Assembly: GCA_003646715.1 (NCBI GenBank)
Contig: QMLL01000034.1
Location: 1-10,289 of the forward strand
From: Deltaproteobacteria bacterium
GTDB taxonomy: Bacteria; Desulfobacterota; Syntrophobacteria; B119-G9
Direction: 5' to 3'
DNA length: 10,289 nucleotides
In this document: positions 1 to 5,211 of the stretch, piece by piece
How positions within the stretch are numbered: the stretch's first letter is position 1
Layout: each line of letters opens with the position of its first letter
Program-made: the position numbers and the translations under genes
Notes under the pieces: generated by a model
Database searches by the model: none
What the model saw: the letters and a program-made list of their open reading frames with translations, nothing else
Told to the model about the DNA's origin: nothing

Positions 1-7
1 ACTGTTC

Positions 8-367
8 CTAGCTTTGCACCTTCAGATTAACTATTGTCATAATTCCGATTACAAGAAAGCTGATACCAACCACCCATAGCAAACCAACTATCACCGCTCT
101 CAATACGGTCGAGTGTACGTAATCGTCAATTATCAATTTGAACCCGTTTATGGCATGATAAATGGCAAACACAAGAAATACTATGTCAAGGGCTTTCCAG
201 CCCGGCGATGCCAATCTTACCATTACTTTTTCATATGTAATAGGACCATCGATCGCGAAGTGCATAACGTAAAAGTGCAGAAAGAGCGTTACAAGGAGCA
301 CAATGCCAGATATTCTCTGAAAGAACCAATCGAAAGCTCCTGAGCGACCAGAACCGAAGTATTTCAT
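8..367 (-). CDS. sdhD: Succinate dehydrogenase / fumarate reductase membrane anchor, SdhD-like subunit
   Basis: This is a 119-residue hydrophobic protein with three predicted membrane spans (about residues 17-38, 57-80 and 90-114). It anchors the succinate dehydrogenase/fumarate reductase catalytic subunits to the cytoplasmic membrane and helps form the quinone and heme b sites. Visible family features are the Q-R-I-S-G stretch at 17-21 at the head of helix 1, His31 and His36 near its end, and Y-H-A-I-N-G at 70-75 followed by Asp81-Asp82 in helix 2, with His71 a likely heme-side ligand. The frame could open at a TTG at 385, but GGAGGG lies 5 bases before the ATG at 367, so the ATG is chosen. 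It follows sdhC by 18 bases. Its stop codon is followed by AGGAACAGT at the window edge, which could be the ribosome site of the next gene, probably sdhA. The C versus D naming rests on order and motif resemblance; the anchor role is secure. Confidence 0.85.
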   Translation of the reverse strand: MKYFGSGRSGAFDWFFQRISGIVLLVTLFLHFYVMHFAIDGPITYEKVMVRLASPGWKALDIVFLVFAIYHAINGFKLIIDDYVHSTVLRAVIVGLLWVVGISFLVIGIMTIVNLKVQS

Positions 368-372
368 TTCAA

Positions 373-378
373 CCCTCC
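373..378 (-). promoter_or_regulatory. Shine-Dalgarno sequence that sets the sdhD start
   Basis: GGAGGG (minus strand) is 5 bases upstream of the ATG at 367. The TTG at 385 lies upstream of this site and has no comparable purine tract, so the six extra N-terminal codons of the longer frame are probably not translated. Confidence 0.7.
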
Positions 379-385
379 ATCTCAA

Positions 386-766
386 CTAGTGGCTAAACGC
401 ATGCATAAGCATTGGAATTCCACCGGCAATTATGATTGCAGCACATAAAGCGAAAGTAACGTAAACGGCTTTTCTGAATATATCTCTTTTCGCCATGTTG
501 CCGTAATCTACAAGAATCACCCGCAAACCATTTACGCCATGATAAACCACAGTCCCCAGCAAACCGACTTCAAGGATCAGAAAAAGAGGGGACTGTACTA
601 CACCCATAACTTCATTGAAAGCCTGTTCTCCCTGAGCCAGATAATGGATAACCCAGATATGCAGAAACAGGTAGAGACCAAGTAGAATTCCAGTAACACG
701 GTGCAGGATCCACGCTATGTAACCCGGATGAAGACGGTATCGCTTCTGCGGCTGAAATACTTTCAT
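386..766 (-). CDS. sdhC: Succinate dehydrogenase / fumarate reductase cytochrome b subunit (SdhC)
   Basis: The 126-residue integral membrane protein has three predicted helices (about residues 16-42, 61-86 and 101-122). It matches the cytochrome b subunit of the two-anchor type of succinate:quinone oxidoreductase, which binds heme b and quinone with SdhD. The family signature H-R-V-T-G is at 22-26, His36 and His41 sit at the end of helix 1, and Y-H-G-V-N-G-L-R at 75-82 followed by Asp87 marks helix 2; His76 is the expected heme axial ligand. Length is normal. The ATG at 766 is preceded by GAGGAGG at good spacing. It lies 33 bases after fumB and 18 before sdhD, so the four genes probably form one operon. 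Sequence alone cannot say whether the complex runs as succinate dehydrogenase or fumarate reductase. Confidence 0.88.
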   Translation of the reverse strand: MKVFQPQKRYRLHPGYIAWILHRVTGILLGLYLFLHIWVIHYLAQGEQAFNEVMGVVQSPLFLILEVGLLGTVVYHGVNGLRVILVDYGNMAKRDIFRKAVYVTFALCAAIIIAGGIPMLMHAFSH

Positions 767-799
767 TTGTTAACCTCCTCAGTTTCTTCCTATCTTTAA

Positions 800-1366
800 T
801 TAAGCAGCTTTCTGACGACTATATTTTTTAACTCCCTCTCTATACAGATCATTGCCACGAACGTCGTTGACCACAACAACGGGAAAGTTAACCACCTCTA
901 GCTTGCGAACGGCTTCAGGGCCAAGCTCTGGATAGGCAATTACCTCAGCGCTTTTGATCGATTTGGCCATGAGCGCTCCCGCTCCACCAATGGCAGCAAA
1001 ATAGACTGCTTTAAATCGCATCATGGCTTCAATAACTTCCTGGTTTCTTGCTCCTTTACCGATCATTCCTTTAAGGCCTGCTTCAATTAGAACCGGAGCA
1101 TAGGGATCCATGCGATAAGAAGTGGTCGGGCCTGCAGCACCCACTGGTCTGCCCGGAGGCGCCGGTGACGGACCAACGTAGTAAATAATTTGCCCTTTAA
1201 TATCAAAAGGGAGCTCCTTCCCTTCTTTTACCAGTTCAACAAGCCTTTTATGAGCAGCATCGCGACCTGTGTATATGATCCCTGTAATTTCAACCCTGTC
1301 TCCTATATTCAGTTTTTCAACGTCAGCATCACTTAACGGCGTAGTAAGCTTAATCACGTCACTCAT
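800..1366 (-). CDS. fumB: Class I fumarate hydratase, beta (C-terminal) subunit
   Basis: This 188-residue protein is the smaller subunit of the two-subunit, iron-sulfur class I fumarase, which interconverts fumarate and malate in the cytoplasm. Family motifs are T-G-R-D-A-A-H-K-R at 33-41, Y-V-G-P-x-P-A-P-P-G-R-P-V-G at 63-76 leading to G-P-T-T-S-Y-R-M-D at 79-87, I-G-K-G at 102-105, A-I-G-G-A-G-A-L at 125-132 and V-V-N-D-x-R-G-N-D at 165-173. These form the swivelling C-terminal domain that completes the active site with the alpha subunit. An upstream in-frame start at 1402 exists, but AAAGGA lies 8 bases before the ATG at 1366, and the conserved family sequence begins near there. Tartrate dehydratase beta subunits are close relatives; pairing with sdhCD favours fumarase. 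The name fumB here means the beta subunit, not the E. coli FumB enzyme. Confidence 0.88.
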   Translation of the reverse strand: MSDVIKLTTPLSDADVEKLNIGDRVEITGIIYTGRDAAHKRLVELVKEGKELPFDIKGQIIYYVGPSPAPPGRPVGAAGPTTSYRMDPYAPVLIEAGLKGMIGKGARNQEVIEAMMRFKAVYFAAIGGAGALMAKSIKSAEVIAYPELGPEAVRKLEVVNFPVVVVNDVRGNDLYREGVKKYSRQKAA

Positions 1367-1374
1367 ATTATCCA

Positions 1375-1380
1375 TCCTTT
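1375..1380 (-). promoter_or_regulatory. Shine-Dalgarno sequence that sets the fumB start
   Basis: AAAGGA on the minus strand lies 8 bases ahead of the ATG at 1366. The alternative ATG nine bases upstream (1375) overlaps this tract and so cannot use it, and the frame opening at 1402 has no clear site. Confidence 0.6.
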
Positions 1381-1409
1381 GCTTCACCAAAAACGGTATC
1401 AATTTCTAG

Positions 1410-1425
1410 CAGAATTAGCATTCTG
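1410..1425 (-). other. Small hairpin between fumA and fumB
   Basis: CAGAAT and ATTCTG form a perfect 6-bp stem around a 4-base loop inside the 111-base gap between fumA and the chosen fumB start. No T-run follows, so it is not a convincing terminator. It could be an mRNA-processing or stability element, or chance. Confidence 0.3.
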
Positions 1426-1477
1426 TAGTCAATGATGAAATCTCTGTCCCGATTTCACTCTTTCAAAAGAAAACCTT

Positions 1478-2317
1478 TCAGAGCTCAATTTCTTTATGCC
1501 TTGCGGCGTGGCACTGGATATTTACGGCTACCGGCAAACTCGCGATGTGGCATGGCATCATTTCGATATGAACTGCCAGGGATGTAATTCTTCCTCCCAA
1601 CCCCTGGGGACCGATCCCAAGATCATTTATCGCCTTCAGCCAGTCTTCTTCCAGCTTTTGCAGTTCTGGATCTCTGTTTTTGGTTCCTAGTTCCCTGAGA
1701 AGAGACTTCTTCGCGAGAATGGCAGCCATCTCAAAGGTGCCACCAATTCCCACTCCGATAATGGTGGGCGGACACGGATTGGGGCCTGATTCCTTTACTC
1801 TCTGTACTACAAAATCTTTTATCCCTTCTATTCCAACAGCAGGAGTGAGCATCGTAACGCGACTCATGTTTTCACTCCCACCTCCTTTTGGAGCCACGAT
1901 CAGCTTGATCTTATCGCCCGGCACAACCTCAATATGAACTATGGCAGGAGTATTATCCCCGGTATTTTGCCTGGTAAACGGATGACAAATACTTTTTCTC
2001 AGATAACCATCTTTGTATCCCTGTCTGACCCCTTCATTAATGGCTTCCACCAGGGATCCTCCGGAAACATGCACATCCTGACCGAGCTCAACAAAAACCA
2101 CTGCAAACCCGGTGTCCTGGCAAATCGGGATGTTTTCTTCCCGGGCAATTTGCGCATTCAGGATCAGCTTTTCGAGTATGTCTCTTCCCTGAGGTGACTC
2201 TTCTTCCTTGAGCGCTCGTTTTAGAGCGTCTAAAACGTCTTCACCGAGCTGAGTATTAGCTTTTATGCAGAGATCTCTTACAGCTTCCGTAATTCTACTT
2301 GCAGCAACTTCTCGCAT
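1478..2317 (-). CDS. fumA: Class I fumarate hydratase, alpha (N-terminal) subunit
   Basis: This 279-residue protein is the catalytic, [4Fe-4S]-binding subunit of two-subunit class I fumarase. It hydrates fumarate to malate (reversibly) and is typically oxygen-sensitive. Candidate cluster cysteines are Cys66 in I-C-Q-D-T-G, Cys182 in G-P-N-P-C-P-P-T and Cys256 in P-C-H-I-A-S-L-P. The third assignment is by position and motif, not structure. R-Q-N-T-G-D-N-T-P at 116-124 and K-G-G-G-S-E-N at 144-150 are further family blocks. Length is normal for an alpha subunit. The ATG at 2317 has AAAGGAGA upstream. The gene heads the fumA-fumB-sdhC-sdhD run, and 185 bases separate it from gpmI. L(+)-tartrate dehydratase alpha is the main alternative; the sdh neighbours argue for fumarase. 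Confidence 0.9.
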   Translation of the reverse strand: MREVAASRITEAVRDLCIKANTQLGEDVLDALKRALKEEESPQGRDILEKLILNAQIAREENIPICQDTGFAVVFVELGQDVHVSGGSLVEAINEGVRQGYKDGYLRKSICHPFTRQNTGDNTPAIVHIEVVPGDKIKLIVAPKGGGSENMSRVTMLTPAVGIEGIKDFVVQRVKESGPNPCPPTIIGVGIGGTFEMAAILAKKSLLRELGTKNRDPELQKLEEDWLKAINDLGIGPQGLGGRITSLAVHIEMMPCHIASLPVAVNIQCHAARHKEIEL

Positions 2318-2423
2318 TTTTTCTCCTTTGTCAAATTGCCTCTGACAGGTATAGAAAAACCCAATTCTCTAAATATTCGATACACGACAACTGCACAGTA
2401 CAACAGATTACAAGCGTTTTCTT

Positions 2424-2450
2424 GCTATAATAGATGTGATTGTTTGTCAA
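2424..2450 (-). promoter_or_regulatory. Candidate promoter for the fumAB-sdhCD operon
   Basis: A perfect -35 hexamer TTGACA (2450-2445, minus strand) is followed after 15 bases by TATAGC (2429-2424). The gap is shorter than the ideal 17, so this is a moderate match. It lies about 107 bases upstream of the fumA start in the 185-base gap after gpmI. On the opposite strand the same A/T stretch reads TGCTATAAT (2423-2431), an extended -10 shape with no -35 and no plus-strand gene downstream. Confidence 0.35.
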
Positions 2451-2464
2451 CTTTATTCTATGCT

Positions 2465-2477
2465 GAAGAGACTCTTC
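2465..2477. other. Short palindrome in the gpmI-fumA gap
   Basis: GAAGAG-A-CTCTTC is a perfect palindrome around one central base, 15 bases beyond the TTGACA hexamer and 25 bases after the gpmI stop. No T-tract follows, so it is a poor terminator. It could be an operator-like site upstream of the putative promoter, or chance. Confidence 0.25.
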
Positions 2478-2502
2478 GAAGGAAAATGCAAAGTCCCATG
2501 CG

Positions 2503-4170
2503 CTACTTTGAATTAAAAATCAAAAGTGGCGGGTCATAGAAATCGGGCGGTTCGAGCCCCAGTAACTGAAAGCAGGTTGCCGCTATGTTTGAAAGACCGC
2601 GGTTTTCTATTTCAGGATTAAACCTGTATTCCCCATTAAACCCGGGATCGTAGATGATAAAGGGAACGGGGTTGAGAGTATGAGATGTTTTTGCTCGCGG
2701 ATTACCGTCTTTATCTCTGAGGACTTCTTTTGTCTTCTTATCCAGTTCAAACATTTCATCGGCATTTCCGTGATCTGCTGTGATTATGGCTATTGCTTCA
2801 TTTTCAGTCACCCATTTCTTCAGTCTCCCAAGCGCGAGATCCACCGATTCAACACCTATCACTGCAGCCTGGTATATTCCGGTATGCCCTACCATGTCCC
2901 CGTTGGCATAATTCATTCTTACGAGATCGTACTTTCCTGTAGTCATCTCTTCCAGGGTCCGGTCCGTGATTTCCGCGCTTTTCATCCAGGGGCGCAGTTC
3001 AAAGGGAACTATATCCGATGGAATTTCAATATATGTTTCCAACTCTTCATCGAATTTTCCGGATCTGTTACCATTCCAGAAGTACGTAACATGGCCAAAC
3101 TTCTGGGTTTCGCTAATTGCCAGCTGTGTAATACCCCGCTGGCAGAGCAATTCTCCCATGGTTTTCTCAATGTGGGGTGGTTCCACCAGATACTGCCTGG
3201 GAATGTGAAGATCGCCGTCATATTCCATCATCCCGGCATAAGCTATCTTGGGAAGAGGTCCCCGATCAAATTTATCAAAATTTTCTTCTTCAAAAGCTCT
3301 ACTTATTTCAATGGCTCGATCGCCCCGGAAGTTGAAAAATACCACCGAATCTCCATCTTCAATTTTGCCCACAGGTCCATTTTCATCCACGATAACAAAA
3401 GGTGGTAAATCCTGATCAATAATTCCAGGGATTTCTTTTCGATATGTCTCTATTGCTTCTCTTGCGGATTTAAAACCTCTTCCTTCTCCTTTGACATGTG
3501 TCCTCCAGCCGGTTGCAACAATCTCCCAGTTTGCTTCGTACCTGTCCATGGTAGTGGTCATTCGGCCGCCGCCACTGGCAATACGGTAATCCACAGAACA
3601 ATTTTTATTTATCTTTGCAAGAAAATCTTCAAGATCATCTACGTATCTAAGAGCAGATGTTTCTTCCACATCCCGTCCGTCCAGCAATATGTGTACGCGT
3701 GCCACCGGTATTTTATCCTCGCACGCCAGATGTTCCAGCATGGCCTTTAATTGATCAATATGGCTGTGTACATTTCCGTCGGAAAGTAACCCGATAAAAT
3801 GGAATTTCCCATTATGTTCCCGACAAAAATCAACCAACCATCTCCAGGTTTTCCCCTGAAAGATCTTCCCTGATGCTATGGATTCGTTAACCAGTTTAGC
3901 TCCCTGTGGATACACTCTACCAGCACCAATTGCATTGTGACCCACCTCAGAGTTTCCCATATCCTTGTCAGACGGCAATCCAACGGCAGTACCGTGTGCT
4001 TTCAATAGTGTCCATGGACAATTGGTCATGAACCAGTCAAGATGAGGGGTGAGTGCATTTGCTACAGCGTTTCCTTCTTTTTCCTCCCTGTAACCGATTC
4101 CGTCCATTATTACGATTAATAATGGTCTTGGGTTTCTACTTTTGAGACATCCGTACTTAGCGTAGCTCAT
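2503..4170 (-). CDS. gpmI: 2,3-bisphosphoglycerate-independent phosphoglycerate mutase
   Basis: The 555-residue cytoplasmic enzyme interconverts 3- and 2-phosphoglycerate in glycolysis and gluconeogenesis using two metal ions (usually Mn). Alkaline-phosphatase-fold motifs are in order: M-D-G-I-G with Asp23, M-G-N-S-E-V-G-H with the phosphorylated Ser74, L-L-S-D-G-N-V-H-S-H around His135, D-G-R-D at 164-167, G-G-R-M-T-T-T-M-D-R at 201-210, N-F-R-G-D-R-A around 280-286, Lys357, N-G-D-M-V-G-H (Asp425, His429), T-A-D-H-G-N-A-D-E-M (Asp466, His467) and S-H-T at 496-498. All expected catalytic and metal-binding residues are present. It is about 40 residues longer than the common ~510-residue form, with an N-terminal extension and a longer segment at about 475-495, as in long-form relatives. 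The ATG at 4170 has AGGGGAA upstream. It is apparently its own unit, between the repeat region and fumA. Confidence 0.95.
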   Translation of the reverse strand: MSYAKYGCLKSRNPRPLLIVIMDGIGYREEKEGNAVANALTPHLDWFMTNCPWTLLKAHGTAVGLPSDKDMGNSEVGHNAIGAGRVYPQGAKLVNESIASGKIFQGKTWRWLVDFCREHNGKFHFIGLLSDGNVHSHIDQLKAMLEHLACEDKIPVARVHILLDGRDVEETSALRYVDDLEDFLAKINKNCSVDYRIASGGGRMTTTMDRYEANWEIVATGWRTHVKGEGRGFKSAREAIETYRKEIPGIIDQDLPPFVIVDENGPVGKIEDGDSVVFFNFRGDRAIEISRAFEEENFDKFDRGPLPKIAYAGMMEYDGDLHIPRQYLVEPPHIEKTMGELLCQRGITQLAISETQKFGHVTYFWNGNRSGKFDEELETYIEIPSDIVPFELRPWMKSAEITDRTLEEMTTGKYDLVRMNYANGDMVGHTGIYQAAVIGVESVDLALGRLKKWVTENEAIAIITADHGNADEMFELDKKTKEVLRDKDGNPRAKTSHTLNPVPFIIYDPGFNGEYRFNPEIENRGLSNIAATCFQLLGLEPPDFYDPPLLIFNSK

Positions 4171-4221
4171 TTGATTCCCCTGTTTGCAATCATACTTCGG
4201 TTTTCTTAGTCAAACTAACCT

Positions 4222-4250
4222 GTTATAGAATTCCTGATTTATCTGATTAA
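4222..4250 (-). promoter_or_regulatory. Weak candidate promoter for gpmI
   Basis: TTAATC (4250-4245) and TATAAC (4227-4222) on the minus strand are separated by exactly 17 bases and lie about 50 bases before the gpmI ATG. The -10 is good and the -35 matches only half the consensus. It sits between the palindrome at 4266-4286 and the gene, where a gpmI promoter would be expected. Confidence 0.25.
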
Positions 4251-4265
4251 CGCCCTTACTTCATC

Positions 4266-4286
4266 ATGCCGGATCAGATCCGGCAT
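4266..4286. repeat. Perfect GC-rich palindrome (intergenic repeat type)
   Basis: ATGCCGGAT and ATCCGGCAT are exact inverted arms of 9 bases around CAG (10 bases if the loop is read as a single A). Its form, CATGCCGGATC...GATCCGGCATCC, resembles the short dispersed palindromes found between genes in many proteobacteria. The hexamer TTACTT occurs on both sides (4256-4261 and 4291-4296), which could be a target duplication, although another TTACTT at 4402-4407 weakens that. No T-tract follows on either strand. Confidence 0.6.
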
Positions 4287-4310
4287 CCATTTACTTATCC
4301 CTGGTGCCCG

Positions 4311-4345
4311 CCCCCCGATACGTGTAACATCTGCCTTCGGTAGAT
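4311..4345. repeat. Degenerate copy of the CGATACGT hairpin repeat
   Basis: CCCCCCGATACGT (4311-4323) matches the head of the better-kept copies at 4381 and 4409. It is followed by a small hairpin at 4329-4345, ATCTGCC-TTC-GGTAGAT (7 pairs, one G-T). This mirrors the GTTCGCC-TTT-GGCGAAC hairpin of the copy at 4411-4447, so the two look like diverged members of one family. Confidence 0.45.
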
Positions 4346-4380
4346 ACCTTCCTCTCATCCCTCAACACGGAACTTTTCCC

Positions 4381-4428
4381 TACCCCTCGATACGTGCGCT
4401 TTTACTTCTACCCCTCGATACGTTCGCC
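4381..4428. repeat. Direct repeat of a 20-bp unit, two near-identical copies
   Basis: TACCCCTCGATACGTGCGCT (4381-4400) and TACCCCTCGATACGTTCGCC (4409-4428) start 28 bases apart. They agree at all of the first 15 positions and differ at only two of the 20. Related shorter pieces occur at 4311-4323 and 4498-4506. Confidence 0.75.
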
Positions 4429-4447
4429 TTTGGCGAACTACTCGGGG
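4411..4447. repeat. Hairpin-forming repeat unit
   Basis: A perfect 7-bp stem, GTTCGCC (4422-4428) with GGCGAAC (4432-4438), encloses a TTT loop. CCCC (4411-4414) and GGGG (4444-4447) can pair further out across an imperfect middle. No run of T follows on either strand, so it does not look like a standard intrinsic terminator. A structured RNA or DNA element of a dispersed repeat family is more likely. Confidence 0.6.
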
Positions 4448-4488
4448 CACCGCTCGGGACACCACCCGGGGTATCAGTTGGGGCACAT
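4441..4488. repeat. Degenerate 12-bp tandem repeat, four units
   Basis: The units are CTCGGGGCACCG, CTCGGGACACCA, CCCGGGGTATCA and GTTGGGGCACAT, all exactly 12 bases long with a shared core near CGGGGCACC. They directly follow the hairpin repeat and stop 3 bases before the hicB-like stop codon. A period of 12 keeps reading frame, but the minus strand reading has stops, so it is not coding now. Confidence 0.65.
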
Positions 4489-4491
4489 TAC

Positions 4492-4665
4492 TCAAAATAC
4501 GTTCGCTTTCTCCTTTTTAGAAGCACATTCAAAAAACAAAGAAATGGCTTCTTTAAGATTGTTTTTTGCTTCTTCAATTGTATAGCCCTGACTCGCTATA
4601 TCCAGCTCGGGACACAACGCCACATACATGTCTCCTTCTTTATGAAGAACGGCAGTTAATTTCAA
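4492..4665 (-). CDS. HicB-family antitoxin-like protein, C-terminally truncated, no HicA partner
   Basis: A 57-codon gene beginning with TTG encodes a HicB/UPF0150-like domain. It begins M-K-L-T-A-V-L-H-K-E-G-D, then Y-V-A-L-C-P-E-L-D-I-A-S-Q-G at 14-27 and T-I-E-E-A-K-N-N-L-K-E-A-I-S-L-F-F-E at 29-46, the hallmark of the small HicB fold (partial RNase-H-like). Family members of this type are usually about 70 residues, ending in a V-rich strand. Here the protein stops after K-K-E-K-A-N-V-F, and the last codons (GCGAACGTATTTTGA) match the repeat sequence GCGAACGTAT of the adjoining repeat region. The 3' end therefore appears replaced by repeat DNA. No hicA toxin gene is seen on either side. 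The start is supported by AAAGGAGG 6 bases ahead of the TTG. It is 54 bases after the BFN gene and could be read from the same transcript. It may be an orphan regulator or a decaying gene. Confidence 0.7.
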   Translation of the reverse strand: MKLTAVLHKEGDMYVALCPELDIASQGYTIEEAKNNLKEAISLFFECASKKEKANVF

Positions 4666-4671
4666 CTTCAA

Positions 4672-4679
4672 CCTCCTTT
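4672..4679 (-). promoter_or_regulatory. Strong Shine-Dalgarno sequence of the hicB-like gene
   Basis: AAAGGAGG on the minus strand is placed 6 bases before a TTG codon, and no ATG in frame gives a full HicB fold (the first ATG is codon 13). This supports a TTG start and suggests the gene is, or recently was, translated. Confidence 0.65.
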
Positions 4680-4719
4680 ACTCTTTTCTCACAGATTCGC
4701 ATCTTATATCTTGTTGTCG

Positions 4720-5175
4720 TCAAAATTTAACGGACTTACAGATTTCCTCGTACTCTTTTACTTCTTCCGGCGTAAGCTCCCTCCTGAAGAGTTTCTTGTT
4801 TACCAGAATAGGGATATTTTCGTGGAGCGCCAGAGCAACAGAATCGCTGGGCCTGGCGTCAATCATTTTTTCCTCTCCACCTGCTTTAAAGAAGACCCTG
4901 GCATAATACGTATTTTCTTTCATATCCCAGATTTCAACTCTCTCGAACTCAATGCCTGCCTCTCTCAAAATGTTCAAATAAAACTCATGTGTTAGAGGTC
5001 TTTTAATGTCAAGTAGTCCTTTTTCTTTTGCAATTGCGGTTGCTTCAGCATCCCCAACGAACATAAGAAAATAGTACTTTGCATCCTCGCTTTCTTTCAG
5101 GATGACCATGTTGCCTGCCGTTCTGTCCGATTTGAGATAAACCTCTTTTATTTCAATAAATTCAATTTGTTCCAT
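4720..5175 (-). CDS. Bifunctional nuclease (BFN / DUF151) domain protein
   Basis: A 151-residue soluble protein of the BFN/DUF151 family. Plant members have been reported to have nuclease activity on DNA and RNA; bacterial roles are poorly known. Family features are L-M-F-V-G-D-A-E-A-T-A-I at 37-48, R-P-L-T-H-E at 59-64, Y-Y-A-R-V-F-F at 90-96 and the signature D-A-R-P-S-D-S-V-A-L-A-L at 106-117 followed by I-P-I at 121-123. The C-terminal helix (135-147) is rich in Glu and Lys. Length is typical for the stand-alone form. The ATG at 5175 is preceded by AAAAGGGGAA. It follows ahbD by 34 bases and precedes the hicB-like gene, consistent with co-transcription. A link to heme synthesis is not known. 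Confidence 0.85.
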   Translation of the reverse strand: MEQIEFIEIKEVYLKSDRTAGNMVILKESEDAKYYFLMFVGDAEATAIAKEKGLLDIKRPLTHEFYLNILREAGIEFERVEIWDMKENTYYARVFFKAGGEEKMIDARPSDSVALALHENIPILVNKKLFRRELTPEEVKEYEEICKSVKF

Positions 5176-5195
5176 TTTTGTTCCCCTTTTATCCA

Positions 5196-5211
5196 GAGTG
5201 TTCAGACACTC
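5196..5211 (-). other. Hairpin overlapping the ahbD stop codon
   Basis: GAGTGT and ACACTC form a perfect 6-bp stem with a TCAG/CTGA loop that covers part of the ahbD stop codon and the start of the 34-base gap to the BFN gene. The bases after it on the minus strand are TGGATAAAAGGGG, not a T-run, so transcription probably continues. It could modulate relative expression or mRNA decay. Confidence 0.35.

Noticed and set aside
2424..2431. Plus-strand promoter TGCTATAAT driving a gene
   Set aside because: There is no -35 match at 16-18 bases and no plausible plus-strand gene downstream; the only plus-strand frame there is short and overlaps gpmI.
2680..3408. A 242-codon open frame on the plus strand
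   Set aside because: It lies wholly antisense to gpmI, whose motifs and length are complete. The translation is rich in Phe, Cys, Ile and His with no recognisable domain, as expected of a shadow frame.
4411..4447. Rho-independent terminator after the hicB-like gene
   Set aside because: The stem is good, but neither strand has a T-run after it. It also belongs to a repeated unit, so a repeat is the better reading.
4311..4506. CRISPR array
   Set aside because: The repeats are short, unevenly spaced, of several kinds and partly tandem; there are no constant-length unique spacers and no cas genes.
4394..4585. A 63-codon plus-strand frame across the repeats
   Set aside because: It is composed of repeat DNA plus the antisense of the hicB-like gene and has no protein features.
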